This document shows, in pieces, positions 32,386-45,779 of a stretch of DNA of 64,000 nucleotides. A program made the position numbers and the translations under genes. The first letter of the stretch is position 1. Each line of letters opens with the position of its first letter. The notes below the pieces were generated by a model that made no database searches, had not been told where the DNA came from, and saw only the letters and a list, made by a program, of their open reading frames with translations. Location of the stretch: the NCBI GenBank assembly GCA_037501455.1, contig CM074865.1, positions 3,607,001 through 3,671,000 on the forward strand. Direction: 5' to 3'. This stretch comes from Lantana camara. Its lineage: Eukaryota; Streptophyta; Magnoliopsida; Lamiales; Verbenaceae.

Positions 32386-35300
32386 CTACACGTAAAACCT
32401 TCTGAGGTTGCATGCATTCCATGGCCTAGGGAGTCGCTCGCCTTGCAAAGTTTCCAATAGGTAGGTGTTGTTCGCTCGTACCTGGATGACTTTGAAGGGG
32501 CCTTCCCAATTAGGGTCCAACTTACCTACGTGTTTGGAGACTTCAACTTTTTTGAGGACCAAGTCCCCTAGCTGGAAAGTCCTTTCTTTAACACGTTTAT
32601 TGTACTGGCGAGCAACGGTTGCTTTGTATTTGTGAATACGCGCCCAAGCAGCATTCCTCTTCTCATCCAACAAATCTAATTCGAGCGCCCGATTAGTCTC
32701 GTTGGCGGCAAGCTCGAAATAGGCAACGCGTGCGGATTCTTGAGCAATTTCCGCAGGTATCATGGCCTCGGAGCCGTACACGAGGGAATAAGGGGTTTCC
32801 CCCGTTGCCGCTCGCGGAGTAGTGCGGTACGCCCATAGGGCTCCCTGAAGTTCCTCAGCCCATTCTCCCTTCTTACTCTCGAGCATCGTTTTCAGATGCT
32901 GGAGTATGGTTCGGTTGGTCACTTCTGCTTGACCATTGGCTTGAGGATGACCCACGGAAGTGAATCGTTGTTCGATCCCTAATTCATAGCACCAATCCCG
33001 CGTGTCCGCAGCGATAAACTGGGAACCGTTATCCGAGATGAGCACCCTCGGGATGCCGTATCTGCAGATGATATTTTTCCAAATGAAATCCCTCACAACT
33101 TTGAACGTTATCTTAGCGACCGCTTCTGCCTCAGCCCACTTGGTGAAATAATCCACAGCAAGTATTACGAACTTCTTTTGCCCGACCGCCATTGGGAGAG
33201 GTCCCACAATATCAATGCCCCATTGATCAAAAGGCCAGGAAACATCAATAGGAGTCATTTGAGCTGCCGGCAGCTGGGGAGTGTTGGAGTGGAACTGGCA
33301 CTTGGGACATTTCTTGGAATATTTAATGGCATCTTGCAATACTGAGGGCCAATAGAACCCACTCCTTAAGATTTTCTTTGCCAAGATTCGTCCGCCTGAG
33401 TGGTTCCCACAACTTCCATTATGTACATGCCCTAAAACTTCTTTAGCCTGCGAGGGTCTCAAACATCTCAACGGTGGTCCTAGGAAGGATCGCTTGAATA
33501 ACCGGCCCTCGGCATCCAATGAGAAGCGAGGGGCTTTACATTTGATCTTCCGAGCCTCAACTTTGTCGCTCGGGCAGGTTCCGTCCTGGAGGAATCTGAC
33601 AATTTCATCAAGCCAACAAGGCTCGGATGGGTCAATCATGTGCACTTCTTTTGAAGGTTCGCCTTTACTTATCAGTGGCTCCTCCGTTCTCAGAAATGTA
33701 ACAGCGCGTTCACTACTGCCATCCAAGGCAGACGCAAACTTCGATAGAGCGTCAGCATGTTCGTTTTCCGCCCTCGGAACTTGCAAAAGATGGAATTCCT
33801 TGAACTTGGCTATCTCTTTCTTGGCGCTCGACAAATACTGTGCCATGGTGGCTTCTCGAGCCTCATAACTACCATCAATTTGACTCGCGATCAACTGCGA
33901 ATCAACGTATGCTGTGACACGAGTGGCCCCATTTTGGAGTGCAATCCTGAGCCCTTGGATGAGGGCCTCATACTCAGCTTCGTTGTTGGTGACTGGAAAC
34001 GCCAGCTTGATCGCGTAGTCAACTTCTGCCCCGAGGGGATCCCTAAGGGTCACCCCGGCTCCTCCCCCCTGTGAGGTCGAGGAGCCATCCGTGTGCAAAA
34101 GCCATAAACCCTCATCCGCCAATGGCACAGTCTCTAGATTGAAGCGTTCAACCAACAAATCGGCCACTGCCTGAGCCTGTATGGCTGTACGGGGCTCGAA
34201 GGAGATATCAAACTGACTAAGCTCAATTGCCCATTTAATTAACCTTCCCGAAACATCCGGCTTAGATAGCACTTGCTTGAGTGGTTGGTCTGTGAGCACA
34301 GTGATGGAGTGAGCCTGAAAATATGGCCTCAGCCTTCGGGATGCGTTAACGAGCGCAAAGGCGAATTTCTCAATTTCCATGTACCTTTTCTCAGCTCCCT
34401 GTAGAGTCTTGCTCAGGTAATAAACTGGCATGTGCTTACGCTCGCGGATGGCTACGAGGACCGCGCTCGTTGCTTCTAAAGAGACTGATAGATAGATAAA
34501 CAAGCTCTCTCCCGGGATTGGCTTGGTTAATAAAGGCGCGCTTAACAGGTACTGTTTCATGTTCTGCAGGGCCTTTTCGCAATCCTCGTTCCAGGTAAAG
34601 TTGCGAGCGTTGCGTAAAATTTTAAAGAAGGGTAAATTCCGGTCCGCTGAGCGGGAGATGAACCTATTTAGTGAAATGATCTTATCCACGAGCACCTGGA
34701 CCTCTCTCAGATTGCGAGGGGAGGGTATGTCTAGGATTGCTCTAATTTTCTCGGGGTTTGCCTCTATGCCACGCTGACTGACCATGTATCCCAAGAATTT
34801 ACCACCTCGAACGCCAAAGGTGCATTTTGATGGGTTCAGCTTCATTCCATAGCGACGGAGGATGTCGAAAGTTCGCTTGAGATCCTCCAGATGGGAGCGC
34901 TGGCGCTCACTCTTGACTATCATGTCGTCCACATATACCTCCATAGATTTTCCAATTTCATGCTCGAACATTCTGTTGACGAGCCGCTGATAGGTTGCTC
35001 CCGCGTTTTTTAGCCCAGATGGCATAACTTTGAAACAATAAACACCCAAATGCACAACAAACGCAGTTTTAGGACGATCTTCGGGCGCCATAAAGATTTG
35101 ATAATATCCCTGAAAAGCGTCTATCATACTCATGAGTTCACACCCAGCTGTAGAATCTACTAACTGATCGATCCTCGGTAGTGGGTAATGGTCTTTGGGG
35201 CACGCTTTGTTGAGATCCGTGAAGTCATTGCACATACGCCACTTATTGGCGCTCTTTGGGACGAGCACCACATTGCAAAGCCATTCTGGGTACAAGATTT

Positions 35301-38300
35301 CCTCAATATACTGAGCATCAAGCAACTTACCAACCTCTTCTTCGATGACCCGTTTCCTAAAACCATGAACGTCCCTCTTCTTCTGTTTGATGGGCTTGAA
35401 GGCCGGATCCACATTCAGTCTGTGGACAATGATGCTCGGATCTATTCCGGTGAGATCAGAAGCTTTCCACGCAAAAACGTCTAGGTTCTCCCGCAGGAAT
35501 TCGATCATCAAAACTTGCGAGGGCCCATCCAGGCCTGAGCCAATCTGGGTGGTTTTATCCGGGTTCCCGGGCTCCAATTCAACGGTCAAAAACTCCTCAC
35601 TGGGCTCAATTCGAGCCTCCGGCCTTGGGGCCTCTAGCGCTCGTTTTTTCCCGGTGAGCATACCCTTGGGCTCCGCACGCTCGTTTTCTGAAGATGAGCC
35701 CTCGACGGCCCCCGGTGGCATGTTCTCTGAACACTGAACATCTCCAGGGGTCCTCTTTTTATTCTTCTTCCGGTACAGCTTGGCTCTTTTGCGCTCGGGG
35801 CCATCTTCGTTTAATTCGGGGAAGTCCACGGACTTCTTAATAGATCCAGCTTGAATGGACTGCTTGGGCTTGTGGCTGCGAAGCGAAAGTATGTAACACT
35901 CCCAAGCTTCTCTGACGTTACACAGAATTTCCCCAGTACCCTCGGGGGTTGGAAACTTAACTTTTTGATGATAGGTGGAAATTACGGCCTTGAAATCCAC
36001 GAGGGCTGGACGCCCAATGATGACATTGTAAGGGAGATCCACCTCAACGACGGTGTATAGGACGCTCAATGTTTTTCGCTGTGGGGCGCGACCAAAAGAG
36101 GTGGCCAAGCGAATCTGTCCGCGAGGGACGATCTCGGAACCTCCGAAACCTACAAGGGCAGTTCTGAGAGGTTCGAGGGGGATGTTTGTTATGTTCATTT
36201 GTTGAAACGTTGAGTACGGGAGAACATTCACAGAGCTTCCACTATCAAATAAAACCCTCTTTACAGTGTGGTTATGAACGTCTAAACTAACCACCATGGG
36301 ACAGTCAGAGGTTTTTCCCGTCCCATGGGGGGTTACAATATGATCAAGATCTTTCTCTGTGAATCCTACGACATCCCCCTCCTTCGAGCGCGACGAGCTG
36401 TCTACGGAGAGCACTGGGCGAAGGAGTGACGGGCTCTGGTTATAGCTCCGTACATGGCGGCGGCGAGAGGCATTGGAATCGCCTCCCGAGGGCCCTCCAG
36501 CGATCATGTGAATGACCGCAAAGGGCTGGTTCTCCATATCCACCTCTTTTCCTTTGTTGCGTTCGCTGGTCTCAGGGCGCTGGCGGCGAGGACTTCGGGA
36601 GTGTGAACGGCTTCTTCTCCTTCCGAGCGCTTGGCAATGCTCATCGTACCCCTCTAGTACTTTCACAAACTCTTTGAGATGCCCCCCGGCGATCAGCCGC
36701 TGAATTTCTTTCTCCAGGTGGCGGCATTCATTAGTATCATGCCCCTTCTGCTTATGGAAAGCGCAGTATTTCCCCGAGCGCTTCTGAGCCTCGGTTTCTC
36801 TCAGCTTGGGCGGTCTCTTGAACAACTTCTGGTTCGCTAGAGAATATACTTCGGCAATTGGGCGGTTGAGGGGGACGCGCTCGAGCCTCCGCGGAGGGGA
36901 TGAACGACGGCGAGCAGGTATTGGGCTGCGACGGTGACTCCGGTTGGGCTCCACTTTTTCTTCGTGGGCTCTGTGGGGACGAGGGGCATTTGCCATCTTC
37001 TGTTCCCTCGCTATGTACATATCCTCGAGGGTAAAGAAGGAGTCTGCAATCTCCCGAATTTCCATCAACGAGCGCGGCTTCTTCTTAGCTACCTCCTCCA
37101 CAAACTCTTTACTGACGTAATGTTTCATGTTGATGGCACCGAATAGAACGTGCCTCAAAAAGTCCATCGAGGGTTTTTCCACCAGCAGAATTTCCTTATT
37201 GAATCTCCCCATGAAGGACCTGAGAGTCTCGTTCGGCCCTTGGACCAAGCTATAGAGAGCGGTCGCGGCCGGGGCCGGTGCTTTCAGCTAATTGAAGTGG
37301 CTGACAAAGGCGTCCGTCAGGTCATAGTACCCCCGGATTGAGCGCGGGGGGAGCTTTTTGTACCACTCTTGGGCCATTCCAGTGAGGGAAGTGACAAACA
37401 CCTTGGCCCAGTAGTTGTCCGGATGGTCATAGAGGTGCATTAGGTGCACGAAATGGTCCAGATGCTCGGCTGGATCCGTAGTTCCATCATACCTGTTGAT
37501 TGACGAGGGAATTTTACCCTTCCCTGCACGGGTCATCAGAACTTCCTCAACGAGGGGGGAATCGCCCGCCATGATCCTGTAATCTCGCTCGTCGGGATCT
37601 TCGTAGCTAGCCTCTCTTCTTCGGTGGGAAATGGGGCTGCGTGGTCGCCGAGCGTCTCTGGCCTTGGACCTCTCGTCCCCCTCACGGGGGGCGTGAGACC
37701 GTGCTCGAGAGAGCTACTCTACCACGTTTTGGAGCCCTCGAATTTGGTCTTGTACAGCTGCTAGCTGAGGGTCACCGACATTTCTGCGGTTTGCCCTCCT
37801 TGTGGCCCTTGATTGGACCTCTTCATTATCTACGGCCGCCTCATTTCGAGGGGCCCTCTCATCTCCCACAAGTGGCCGTTCTTGCTGGACCCTCGGTGGG
37901 GCTTCATTCTCTTGATTGGGTGGTTGGGGAAGCTGCTGTGCCCTTAGCGCATTTTGGGCCATCGTTAAAGGATGCGCCGGGAGCCCACCAAGTGGTGGGG
38001 CCAGGCGAGCGCCAGCCTGCGAGGGGAAGTACGCGGCCATGAAATGCTCCCAGGCATTCTGAACGGCCTGGCTCTCGCACTGTGCATACAGCGCCTGGAG
38101 TTGCTGGGCTGTAACTTGGGGCATCTCCACCCCTTGTATCTCCCTAGGTAACGACGTGGGGAGATTCAGAGTCCCCACCTGGTAAGGCGGGATCGCCGGC
38201 ATCACCCCGGGCATCAATCCTGGCTGCATGAACGGGTATCCTGGAGGTGGCATGGCCACGGGATACATCCCGGAGTATGGATAGGAAGCATGGGCGGTGT

Positions 38301-38511
38301 GAGCTGCAGGCGGGACGACGGTGCTAGGTCCTCCCGTGGCATTCCCGCCTAGCGGGAGAGTTGTCCTCGCCGGCCCTGTGTTCTCTTCCCCGTTCCCGGC
38401 CGCTGGGAGGTTTGCTTCTCCGGCGGGAATGTTATTTTCTGCGTTCTCCTCGTTAGCGGGGGGAAGAGCGCCTTTCTCTCCAACTCTTCCAGATCTCGTC
38501 GCAGTTACCAT
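32386..38511 (-). pseudogene. gag-pol: Tat-B gag-pol with two in-frame TAG stops
   Basis: One frame from ATG 38511 to the stop at 32386, interrupted by TAG at 37716-37714 and 37290-37288. Gag has a Pro/Ala-rich N-terminus, the capsid-like region (DPAEHLDHFVHLM, then AQEWYKKLPP), an Arg/Ser-rich segment and a zinc-binding-like CAFHKQKGHDTNEC. Pol has protease (LFDSGSSVNVLP near 36240), RT (YVDD near 34930), RNase H, a second RNase H (TDGSSTSQGGGAG near 34085), integrase HHCC (near 33415-33300) and D, D, E (WGIDIVG, ISDNGSQF, NGQAEV). RT has PSGLKN where the family usually has PFGLKN. Both stops are one C-to-T change from CAG, a common codon at such places. The element's proteins cannot be made as one product. 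Confidence 0.9.
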
Positions 38512-38585
38512 GATTCAAGATTTGGGTGTTACTTTTCAACTAGCTTTCAGAGGAAGAAACTGGCAATACCAAAGATGGTGGTGAT

Positions 38586-38610
38586 GGTTTCCCACAGATG
38601 GCGCCAAAAA
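38586..38610 (-). promoter_or_regulatory. Tat-B primer binding site
   Basis: On the minus strand the 5' LTR end is followed by TTTTT and then GGCGCCATCTGTGGGAAACC. It is the usual Tat/Ogre type of PBS and lies directly beside the right LTR. Confidence 0.85.
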
Positions 38611-39461
38611 TGATGGTGCTGAAACTTGTGAAGGATTTGAACACCAAACACTTTAGAATTTGTTGATAGGAAGGAAGACCATCACAGGCACAGGAGCCTC
38701 AGGAACTGGGTATCCAATGAGCGTGGGTTCTTCCAGCTAGGATAACACCAAGAAATCGGGCAGTGAGAATGCAGAGAAGGGTGAGATTCAGGAAGCCTTT
38801 GAAGAAGTTGCAGAGGAAAATGGTGCCCAGTTCAATGCGTGGTATTTTCAGTGAGGAAGATGACTTGGGAGATATTGCATGTGTTCCCTCTTATTTATAT
38901 GTTAGGGACAGGGGTAAATGGGTAAAATGACCATGTGGTCCCAAACCTGTGTTGCCCTAACACGCGTCCGCCTTTGATGGGATGAGAATGACATTCCCGA
39001 AAAGGAGACGGCGTGTCAGTGCACTGTGCACTGTACCTTTGTGTCAGAGGTTGTTGACGAGGGTCGTGTGGGATGAGGGAATAATATCTCCTTCTGAAGG
39101 TGAGAACCCATCGCATGAGGGACAGGCTCATTCGCGAGCGTTGATGACGCTCGGGAAGTCCACAGATGGGCTCCTCACGATAGATGACCTTCGAGCGGCA
39201 AGATCCCGAACGTCAATCATGGGACCCTCATGTGGGTGCTTCCCTGTGATGGGTAACCCTGAGGGCCCAGATGCGAGCGCCAGACTCGTCGGATCTGGAC
39301 TTTTACCGGAGTGGTCATTCGATGCTTGACGGTCTATCCCTGCTTACAAACGAGTGGATTGGAAAGGCCCACGAGCCCTTTAAGGCGAGCGTCTGAGACT
39401 CAGTCAGCGACATGCTGACACGTGGACGGCTCTGATTCGAGAGTGTTTTTAGGCCTCATCA
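38611..39461 (-). repeat. Tat-B 5' LTR (right)
   Basis: 851 bp, TGAT...ATCA ends, followed by CACAT (39462-39466). Confidence 0.92.
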
Positions 39462-39466
39462 CACAT

Positions 39467-41170
39467 AATCTTTAATTGGCCCAATCAGCTACAAAATCCC
39501 CGATTTTGGCCCGAAATCGTGTCGTGTCAGCAAAATTTGAGAATTTTTTCTTTTCGGGCCGAAATAGGGTTAAAATTACAAAAAAATTTAAATTAAAAGA
39601 CAAAATTGAAAACGCGATATTGAAAAGTATTGAAATTGGAAAATGCAAGTTAAAATATATATGATTTTACTTGTTTTTTATACCATCTCTGAACTATAAT
39701 GAGATCTCCATCTATTAATTTTTTTTAAAAAAAAATTTATATGTTCCCATTCATTTTAATGTAATTAACAATTTTTCTAGAAAATTATATAAAAAAGAGG
39801 GCAAAATTGCAAGACTTCTCCTCTAGCTCAAACTTTTCAGACTTGGCACCTCTTTTATTTTAATTTTTTCAATTTTGTCCTTCAATTTTTAATTTTACAC
39901 ATTTTTTTTTTAATTCTTTTATTTTGTATTTATATTAAGTTAACTAATGTGGCAATTTTTTAATTATTTTGTTTGGACACCATTGATGAGTTTAGTCAGC
40001 TGGCAATCATCTACACAGCAACTTGGCCTAAATTCGAGTAGCGTGCGTGGATTAATTTGGAAAATTTATGTATTTCAGGTAAAAATCGAAAATTATGTAA
40101 AATTAAAAATTGAAGAACAAAATTGATAATGATTGAAGAAAGAAAAAATTGAAGTTAGAGGACGAATTCTTGCAGATTTTCCTAAAAAACTAATGATAAA
40201 AGACAATAGCAATAATTCGACAAGTAATTTATGGCCTAGTTTCTGTTTAAGCTAATCTGTAACTAAAGTTTCTCATGTAATTTGGTTTAACCTGGTATAT
40301 TCTTTTAGCTGTACTTGGAGCTTCATCTATACCCTTTTTTTCCTGAATGATATCTTATTGACTATATCTAACTTGTATTGGGAGTTTGGATTTTAGAGAC
40401 TGAAGGCTCAGTCACCTCAGCTCGTGGCACAAGGGAATCTTCCCCAAGTACCAGTGGTATTCTTGTGAACTAGATCACATAATGAGAGCACGGGTGTAGG
40501 TGCGAGTGCGTAAATGCGTAAAAATTTAGAAATTTTGAGTGTGAGAGCGCCTTAAAGCGTTTAATTAAAAATAATATTTAATTATTTTATTTATAATATA
40601 CTTATTTATTTCTATTCAATAAACAGAATTTTGAATAGAAAATACTTAAAAATAAATTAATAAAAGAATAAATCTCAGTTATATCACACAGTTTACAATT
40701 AACATTATAACTCAATCTATTTTCTAGATGATCAGAGATAATTTTAGTTGACTTTAGATTTTAAGTGTCTTGTTTAATTATATTAATTTAATTAAATCAT
40801 AAAAATAAGATAATAATAATATTTTAATAAGAACTGCATGCGTTTTAAAGGCTAAGATAATAATGTTGAGATTCTAATTTATTGGTTTACCGGCACATCA
40901 AATTTAGTGTGAATTAAGATTCCCACAAAAAATAAAAAATTCAACAAAATGAATTAACATTGTATAAGCACTGACGCATTAAGGTTCGCATATTAAGGTG
41001 AACGAATTATGTGACTTAACTTGTGAAGCATATATCATCCTGCTATTTCATCAATAATTCTTTTTTGCCCCGACTAAATTATTATGTAGATTGAAACAAG
41101 GGACCCTGAAAATCTTCAGTGGTATTCTATTATAATGCGAGTTTAGGGATAAGTCGGTGGGAAAAACCTA
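39467..41170. other. Host noncoding DNA, AT-rich, no gene seen
   Basis: Long A/T runs and no convincing ORF. A GC-richer patch near 40395-40480 could be an exon of the possible gene to the right, but its frame is not supported. Confidence 0.5.
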
Positions 41171-41175
41171 CAGAT

Positions 41176-42716
41176 ATGGCTCCTCATCCCGCCTCTGCTA
41201 CGGCTCCCTTTTCTGAAGATTGGGTAGAGGCATTTGATGAAACTTCGGGTATACTTTTTATGTTTCATTTTCAACTAATCAAATCTCCATAGATAGGAAG
41301 AGCTTTAGATGCTGTTGTGATACTTAAATTTTGATTAAAAATAGAGATGATTATGAACGACCACCTGAGGTTTGGTGATATTACAAATTACCCCCTGAGG
41401 TTTTAGAAATTACGAACTCCCCCCTAAACGCATGGGATGTGGCGGCTGGGGATTGGGTCTTGTACAGTCTTGGGGCTATTGCAATGACTGCACCGGTATG
41501 TTTCTCTCTTTCCTATATATTGCAGTATCTTCTGTGGAAACTTAATTTGGTATAAGATGTCTACTGTTGTTTTATGCAGACTTCACAATCTTCCACAATG
41601 CCAATACTTATCAGCCTATGCTGAAAGCTATAACCATGCCAGTGATGCCGCTGGAAATCATGGAGACTCAGAGAAAATGTCTTCCAAACCCAGGTGATGT
41701 ATGGAACAAGGCAATAAAATAAATTGTAGCATCTTAACTCTAAAAGAGTCATCAGGGGGAACAAGCGATGATGAAAACCGAGTTTTTCTTTTCTTTTTGT
41801 ATATCTCAATATAAAATCGGTCCCAACTATTCTGATAAAGAGGTTCATAATTTGGTTTACCATGGTGTACAGGTCTAATGTGAAACCCCCTCTTGGGAAA
41901 AATTCACGCTTGAAAAGGTTTCAGTAAGATTAGTAGATCTGCAAATGCCTAGATCCTGACAAGTTAATGAATCACTGGTTATTTTACAGGGTTGTAGGCC
42001 TTAAAGGAGTACAACCAAGAGCTGCCGATACCACTACCACGGTATGGTATCACTGTTACTTTTCCTGAAGAATTTCCTTTAGAGGAATTCAAGGCCAGAT
42101 GTAAATATTAAAAATAAATGGGGAAGAAGTTAAAAAGGATGAAGGGAACATTTGAAATCTTAAAAAACGTGATCTGCTTTCAGATTAAGAAAATAAAAAA
42201 ATGAAGCAATTTGTTCTGCTACTACTTCTACTAAACTAGAAACTAGAAGCTAGAAGAATTCGTTTCATTTTGCTGCTACTACATCATAAAATATACTGAA
42301 ACAAGCTAGAAGCCAGATGAGTCCCACGAGTGCTTTTTTCTGTTTCTAGCTTCCTTTTTCTATTATTTAAAAGTACTTTTTTCCCCACACCCTCCTATCT
42401 TCCATTGCTGCAATTTTTTCCAACTTCAACTTCTTCAAGGACAATGTATTTTTTGGATGGCTGTTTCGGCATATCATTTAGATCAGTTTCATCCCATCAT
42501 TCGTTTAGCAGCATTCTTTTTGTTTTAACATAGTTTAATGCTTGGAAATTTCAAAATTGCAGGGCCCTCTTTTCCAGCAGCGGCCTTATCCATCACCAGG
42601 TGCAGTTCTACGAAAAAATGCTGAAGTTGCTTCACAAAGGAAAAAGCCGGGTTCGAACTACGCACCCATATCCAAGAGAGGAGATGGAAGTGATGGTCTC
42701 GGGGATGCTGATTGAG
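41176..42716 (+). CDS. Possible 3' end of an unidentified host gene (several exons)
   Basis: The last two exons fit each other. One starts after ACAG at about 41989 and ends ACCACG before GTATGG at 42040. The next starts after TTGCAG at about 42564 and runs to TGA at 42714-42716; both use phase 0 at their shared border. The encoded tail is hydrophilic ([16 protein letters not shown], then [15 protein letters not shown]). An upstream exon (about 41581-41692, [17 protein letters not shown]) joins in phase. A further candidate at 41176-41244 ([16 protein letters not shown]) does not match it in phase. The family is not recognised. It may be an intact gene end or a remnant. Confidence 0.4.
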
Positions 42717-42719
42717 TGA

Positions 42720-43520
42720 TGCAACACATCAGTATATCAACTTCATTGCAGCAAATCTTCAATTGATTATATGGTGACCGGAGTAAATCTTGAACGGGAA
42801 ACAGAGTGATGTGAATGATGCAGGCCATCGTCATGAACCGCCGGTGTTTGTTCAAGTTGAAGAAGTAACTCATTTGGGGTGAGTGGGGGTGTATGCAGAA
42901 ATAATGCCTTGTGATGGAATGTGAATGCTTCAATTTTGAGGATATAATGTACCATTCTCTGTGTGTGTTTTCACTTATAAGCATAATACTGTGTTTTTTT
43001 TAATCTTTTCACTTATATGGTGGTCGAGAAATGCTTATTGAACTATTTACATTAGTTGCAACAGTAGATACATTGTGAGAAACATTAATGTGTATATTTA
43101 ATTTAGTTTAATCTTTTAACTCCCTTTACATATGCACTGTGTTTCTTTTCTTAAATTATTTCATTTTATCTTATGATGTGAATGTTTTATATATATATAA
43201 CTTTATCTTGCAATTAATAAATATGTAGAGAAGTAATTTTCATCCAAAAAAGAAAAATCGAACTATAAGATTTATTTGTATTATTTCATTCAAATATGAC
43301 ATCACATGGTATTACCAGTAAAGATATTATATATGACACCCAACACATTACCAAGGGCAAACCACAACAATGAAAATCGACTCAAAAACAAAAGGGTAAA
43401 ATAGGTATATCAAGTCTATTTTTAAATTACGTCTTAGAATGAATAGACAACATTTGTTAAAAGCAATTTTAAAATATAACAGCATACATGTATTTCTGTT
43501 CAGGACTTTCTTTTCTGCAA
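42720..43520. other. Host noncoding DNA between the possible gene and the kinase pseudogene
   Basis: AT-rich, convergent 3' flanks of both genes. No ORF or structure was recognised. Confidence 0.5.
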
Positions 43521-43525
43521 ACTTG

Positions 43526-45766
43526 TCACTTTGCAAGAAACAAAGTTCTAATCTTTTCCAGTTTTGCCATAGCTTCACTTATGCTGATCCTCTCCGAAGG
43601 CGAAAAGGCTAAACACTCGATTGCGACATGCAGAATAGATGACAAACATAGCTCATTAGCTGAGAACCTGTCTTCCTCTCTTATCAGCAAATTGCTGTCC
43701 ACAACTCGAGTTACATTGTTTTCTTGCAATGAAAGGCTAACATAGCTCATGAGGTTCATGTCCTCCCCAAACATGTCGTCGGTCGGTTTCTTTCGGGTGA
43801 AAGTCTCGAGCAGCATCACACCGAAACTGTATACGTCGGAACTGGTTGACACAATGCCTTCAGCTCCATATTCTGTTTCCACAAATTAAACAAAGACTTA
43901 AGCACATCATGAGCTGCAAAAGCCAGAAACTAAGAGGGAGTTTGAAAGGGCTTCAAAATCTATTTAGATGCAACATTTGAGAGATCATTTCTAAACAACA
44001 TTTAGTTCTTTGAAGTTGAAAATGCTTGCAACTAAAACTTGAAAAATACTGCTAACAGTTCATAAGGGAAAACTGGAAGTTTTGAAAACTGAATAGACAA
44101 ATGATTTCTATCTGTGATTGAAATCAGTGAAATCGAAATGCTGTTTTGAGATGTAACGGATTACATCATTACCCGGTGCCATGTAACCGATTGTTGCCAA
44201 GGTTCGTGTTTGCACCATCAAGTCACCTTCGCCAAACAGTTTAGCCATACCAAAATCGCCAACATGCGCGGTCATATCTTCATCCAGCAGCACGTTACCA
44301 GGCTTCAAGTCGCAATGAACAATAGGAAACGTGTATTCCGTATGAAGATATTCCAAGGCCAACGCCGTGTCTATCATAACATTTAATCTCTGCAACAAAT
44401 CCAAGAAAAGATTATGCGAATATAGCCACTTCTGCAAGCTCCCATTAGGCATGTACTCCAAAACCAAAGCCTTGAAATCTAGATTACTACAACATCCAAG
44501 TATCTTGATCAAGTTCCTATGCCTTATTGCTCCTAGTACTCGTGTTTCTCTCTCAAAGCTGTGGCTTACATTTTCTGATTGTAAATTGAAAACTTTTACT
44601 GCAACCGTTAGCCCATCGGACAATGCTCCAACGAATACTGAACCGAAGCTCCCACTTCCAAGAATGTTGCTCTCGTTGAATCCATTTGTCGCTCGTTGGA
44701 GTTCAAAGTAAGAACTTTCTCTCCAAGGATGTGATGACATTTGGCTTGAGGTTCCTTTTATGTTGCTCATTTTTCTTCTTCTCACTAGAAGAATCAGGAA
44801 AACAGCAAACAAGGCTGCTACAACAACACAAATAGGTGGTATAATGTATTTCTCAACAGACTTGAAAGTACTTGTTTTGGTTTGTTTTTCACCACAAGGT
44901 GGAACTTGGAGACGGGCCGGACCACATAGACCGGAGTTGTTTGAAAACGATTGGGCTATAAAATTTGAAAAATTACCTCCCGTAGGAATCGGCCCTTCAA
45001 GTCTATTGTAAGAAACATTAAGGTATTCAAGAGCAGAGAGTCCCTCCAAAGACTTTGGGATAATTCCTGAAAAATTATTAGAGGAAATATCCAACGATAC
45101 CAAACCTCTTAAACTCCCCATGGACGTTGGAATAGACCCTTGAAATTTATTGTGAGCCAAAGATAGCAAAACCAATGAATTTGCCTTGTCGATAGAACTC
45201 GGGACATTCCCTATGAACTGATTCCAAGATAAGTCCATTTGTCCTATAGCCCTAAAGTTTCCAATCTCAGATGAGAGAGAGCCGTTTAACCTGTTTGAGG
45301 ACAAGTTTATGAACAGGAGATCACTAAGGCTGTACAAACTGGAGGGTACATTAGATTCCAACTTGTTGTGATCTAAGTACAGTTCTCTCAAGAATTTGAG
45401 TTCACCAATGTATTCAGGAATCACGCCAGACAACTCGTTGCTCCCCGCATAGATGAACCCCAAATCACTTTAACTGACAAATTTCAATAGGATTGCCACC
45501 TTCGAGCTTGTTGTAATCAAGACCAACACGAACGAGTTTACTTAAATTTCCCAGTGTTGGGTGGAATTACACCTGTCAACTCATTGTTATCCAGGGCTAA
45601 ATCTCGCAAGTTGGTCATGTTGCCAATCTCAGAAGGGATAGGACCTTTAATTCCACATGAAGACGCCCGATAAACTCGAGAAATCTAAATTATAACATGT
45701 AAACTGGAAAATCTATGTTGAGAAACTGTAAATGCGAGAGATTGCAAAATTTTGATGGAATTCCAC
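43526..45766 (-). pseudogene. LRR receptor-like kinase, C-terminal half (LRRs, membrane segment, non-RD kinase) with frameshifts
   Basis: Minus strand. The LRR part starts after a TTTAG splice site (exon from 45766) but is broken by an early stop and at least two one-base shifts (near 45560 and 45469). From 45463 it is clean: five to six LRRs, a CGP..PPCG cap near 44900, a membrane helix (YIIPPICVVVAALFAVFLIL near 44800) with an RRRK stop, then a kinase with GSGSFGSV, AVKVF, HCDLKPGN and DFGMAK. A 300-nt intron (44172-43873, GT-AG, phase 1) falls within the APE motif. The last exon is 43872-43526 and ends with subdomain XI. HCD instead of HRD marks a non-RD kinase, the class of FLS2/EFR-like immune receptors. 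Assembly error could mimic the shifts. Confidence 0.85.
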
Positions 45767-45779
45767 CTAAAACACGAAA

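Larger units (their letters stand above)
27048..39461 (-). mobile_element. Complete Tat-lineage Ty3/gypsy element with an antisense gene (Tat-B)
   Basis: Direct LTRs (27048-27886 and 38611-39461) with TGAT...ATCA ends and a CACAT duplication. Element polarity is minus: PBS beside the right LTR, gag-pol 38511-32386, PPT beside the left LTR. The 3' half holds a three-exon gene on the opposite strand (28484-31358). A second RNase H domain after the first, as in Tat/Ogre elements, supports the lineage. The LTRs differ by a 12-bp indel and two substitutions seen by eye, so the element is young, but gag-pol has in-frame stops. Confidence 0.92.

Noticed and set aside
41345..41430. CCCCCTGAGGTTT-type sequence resembling a MITE end
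   Set aside because: No inverted partner or target duplication could be found nearby.
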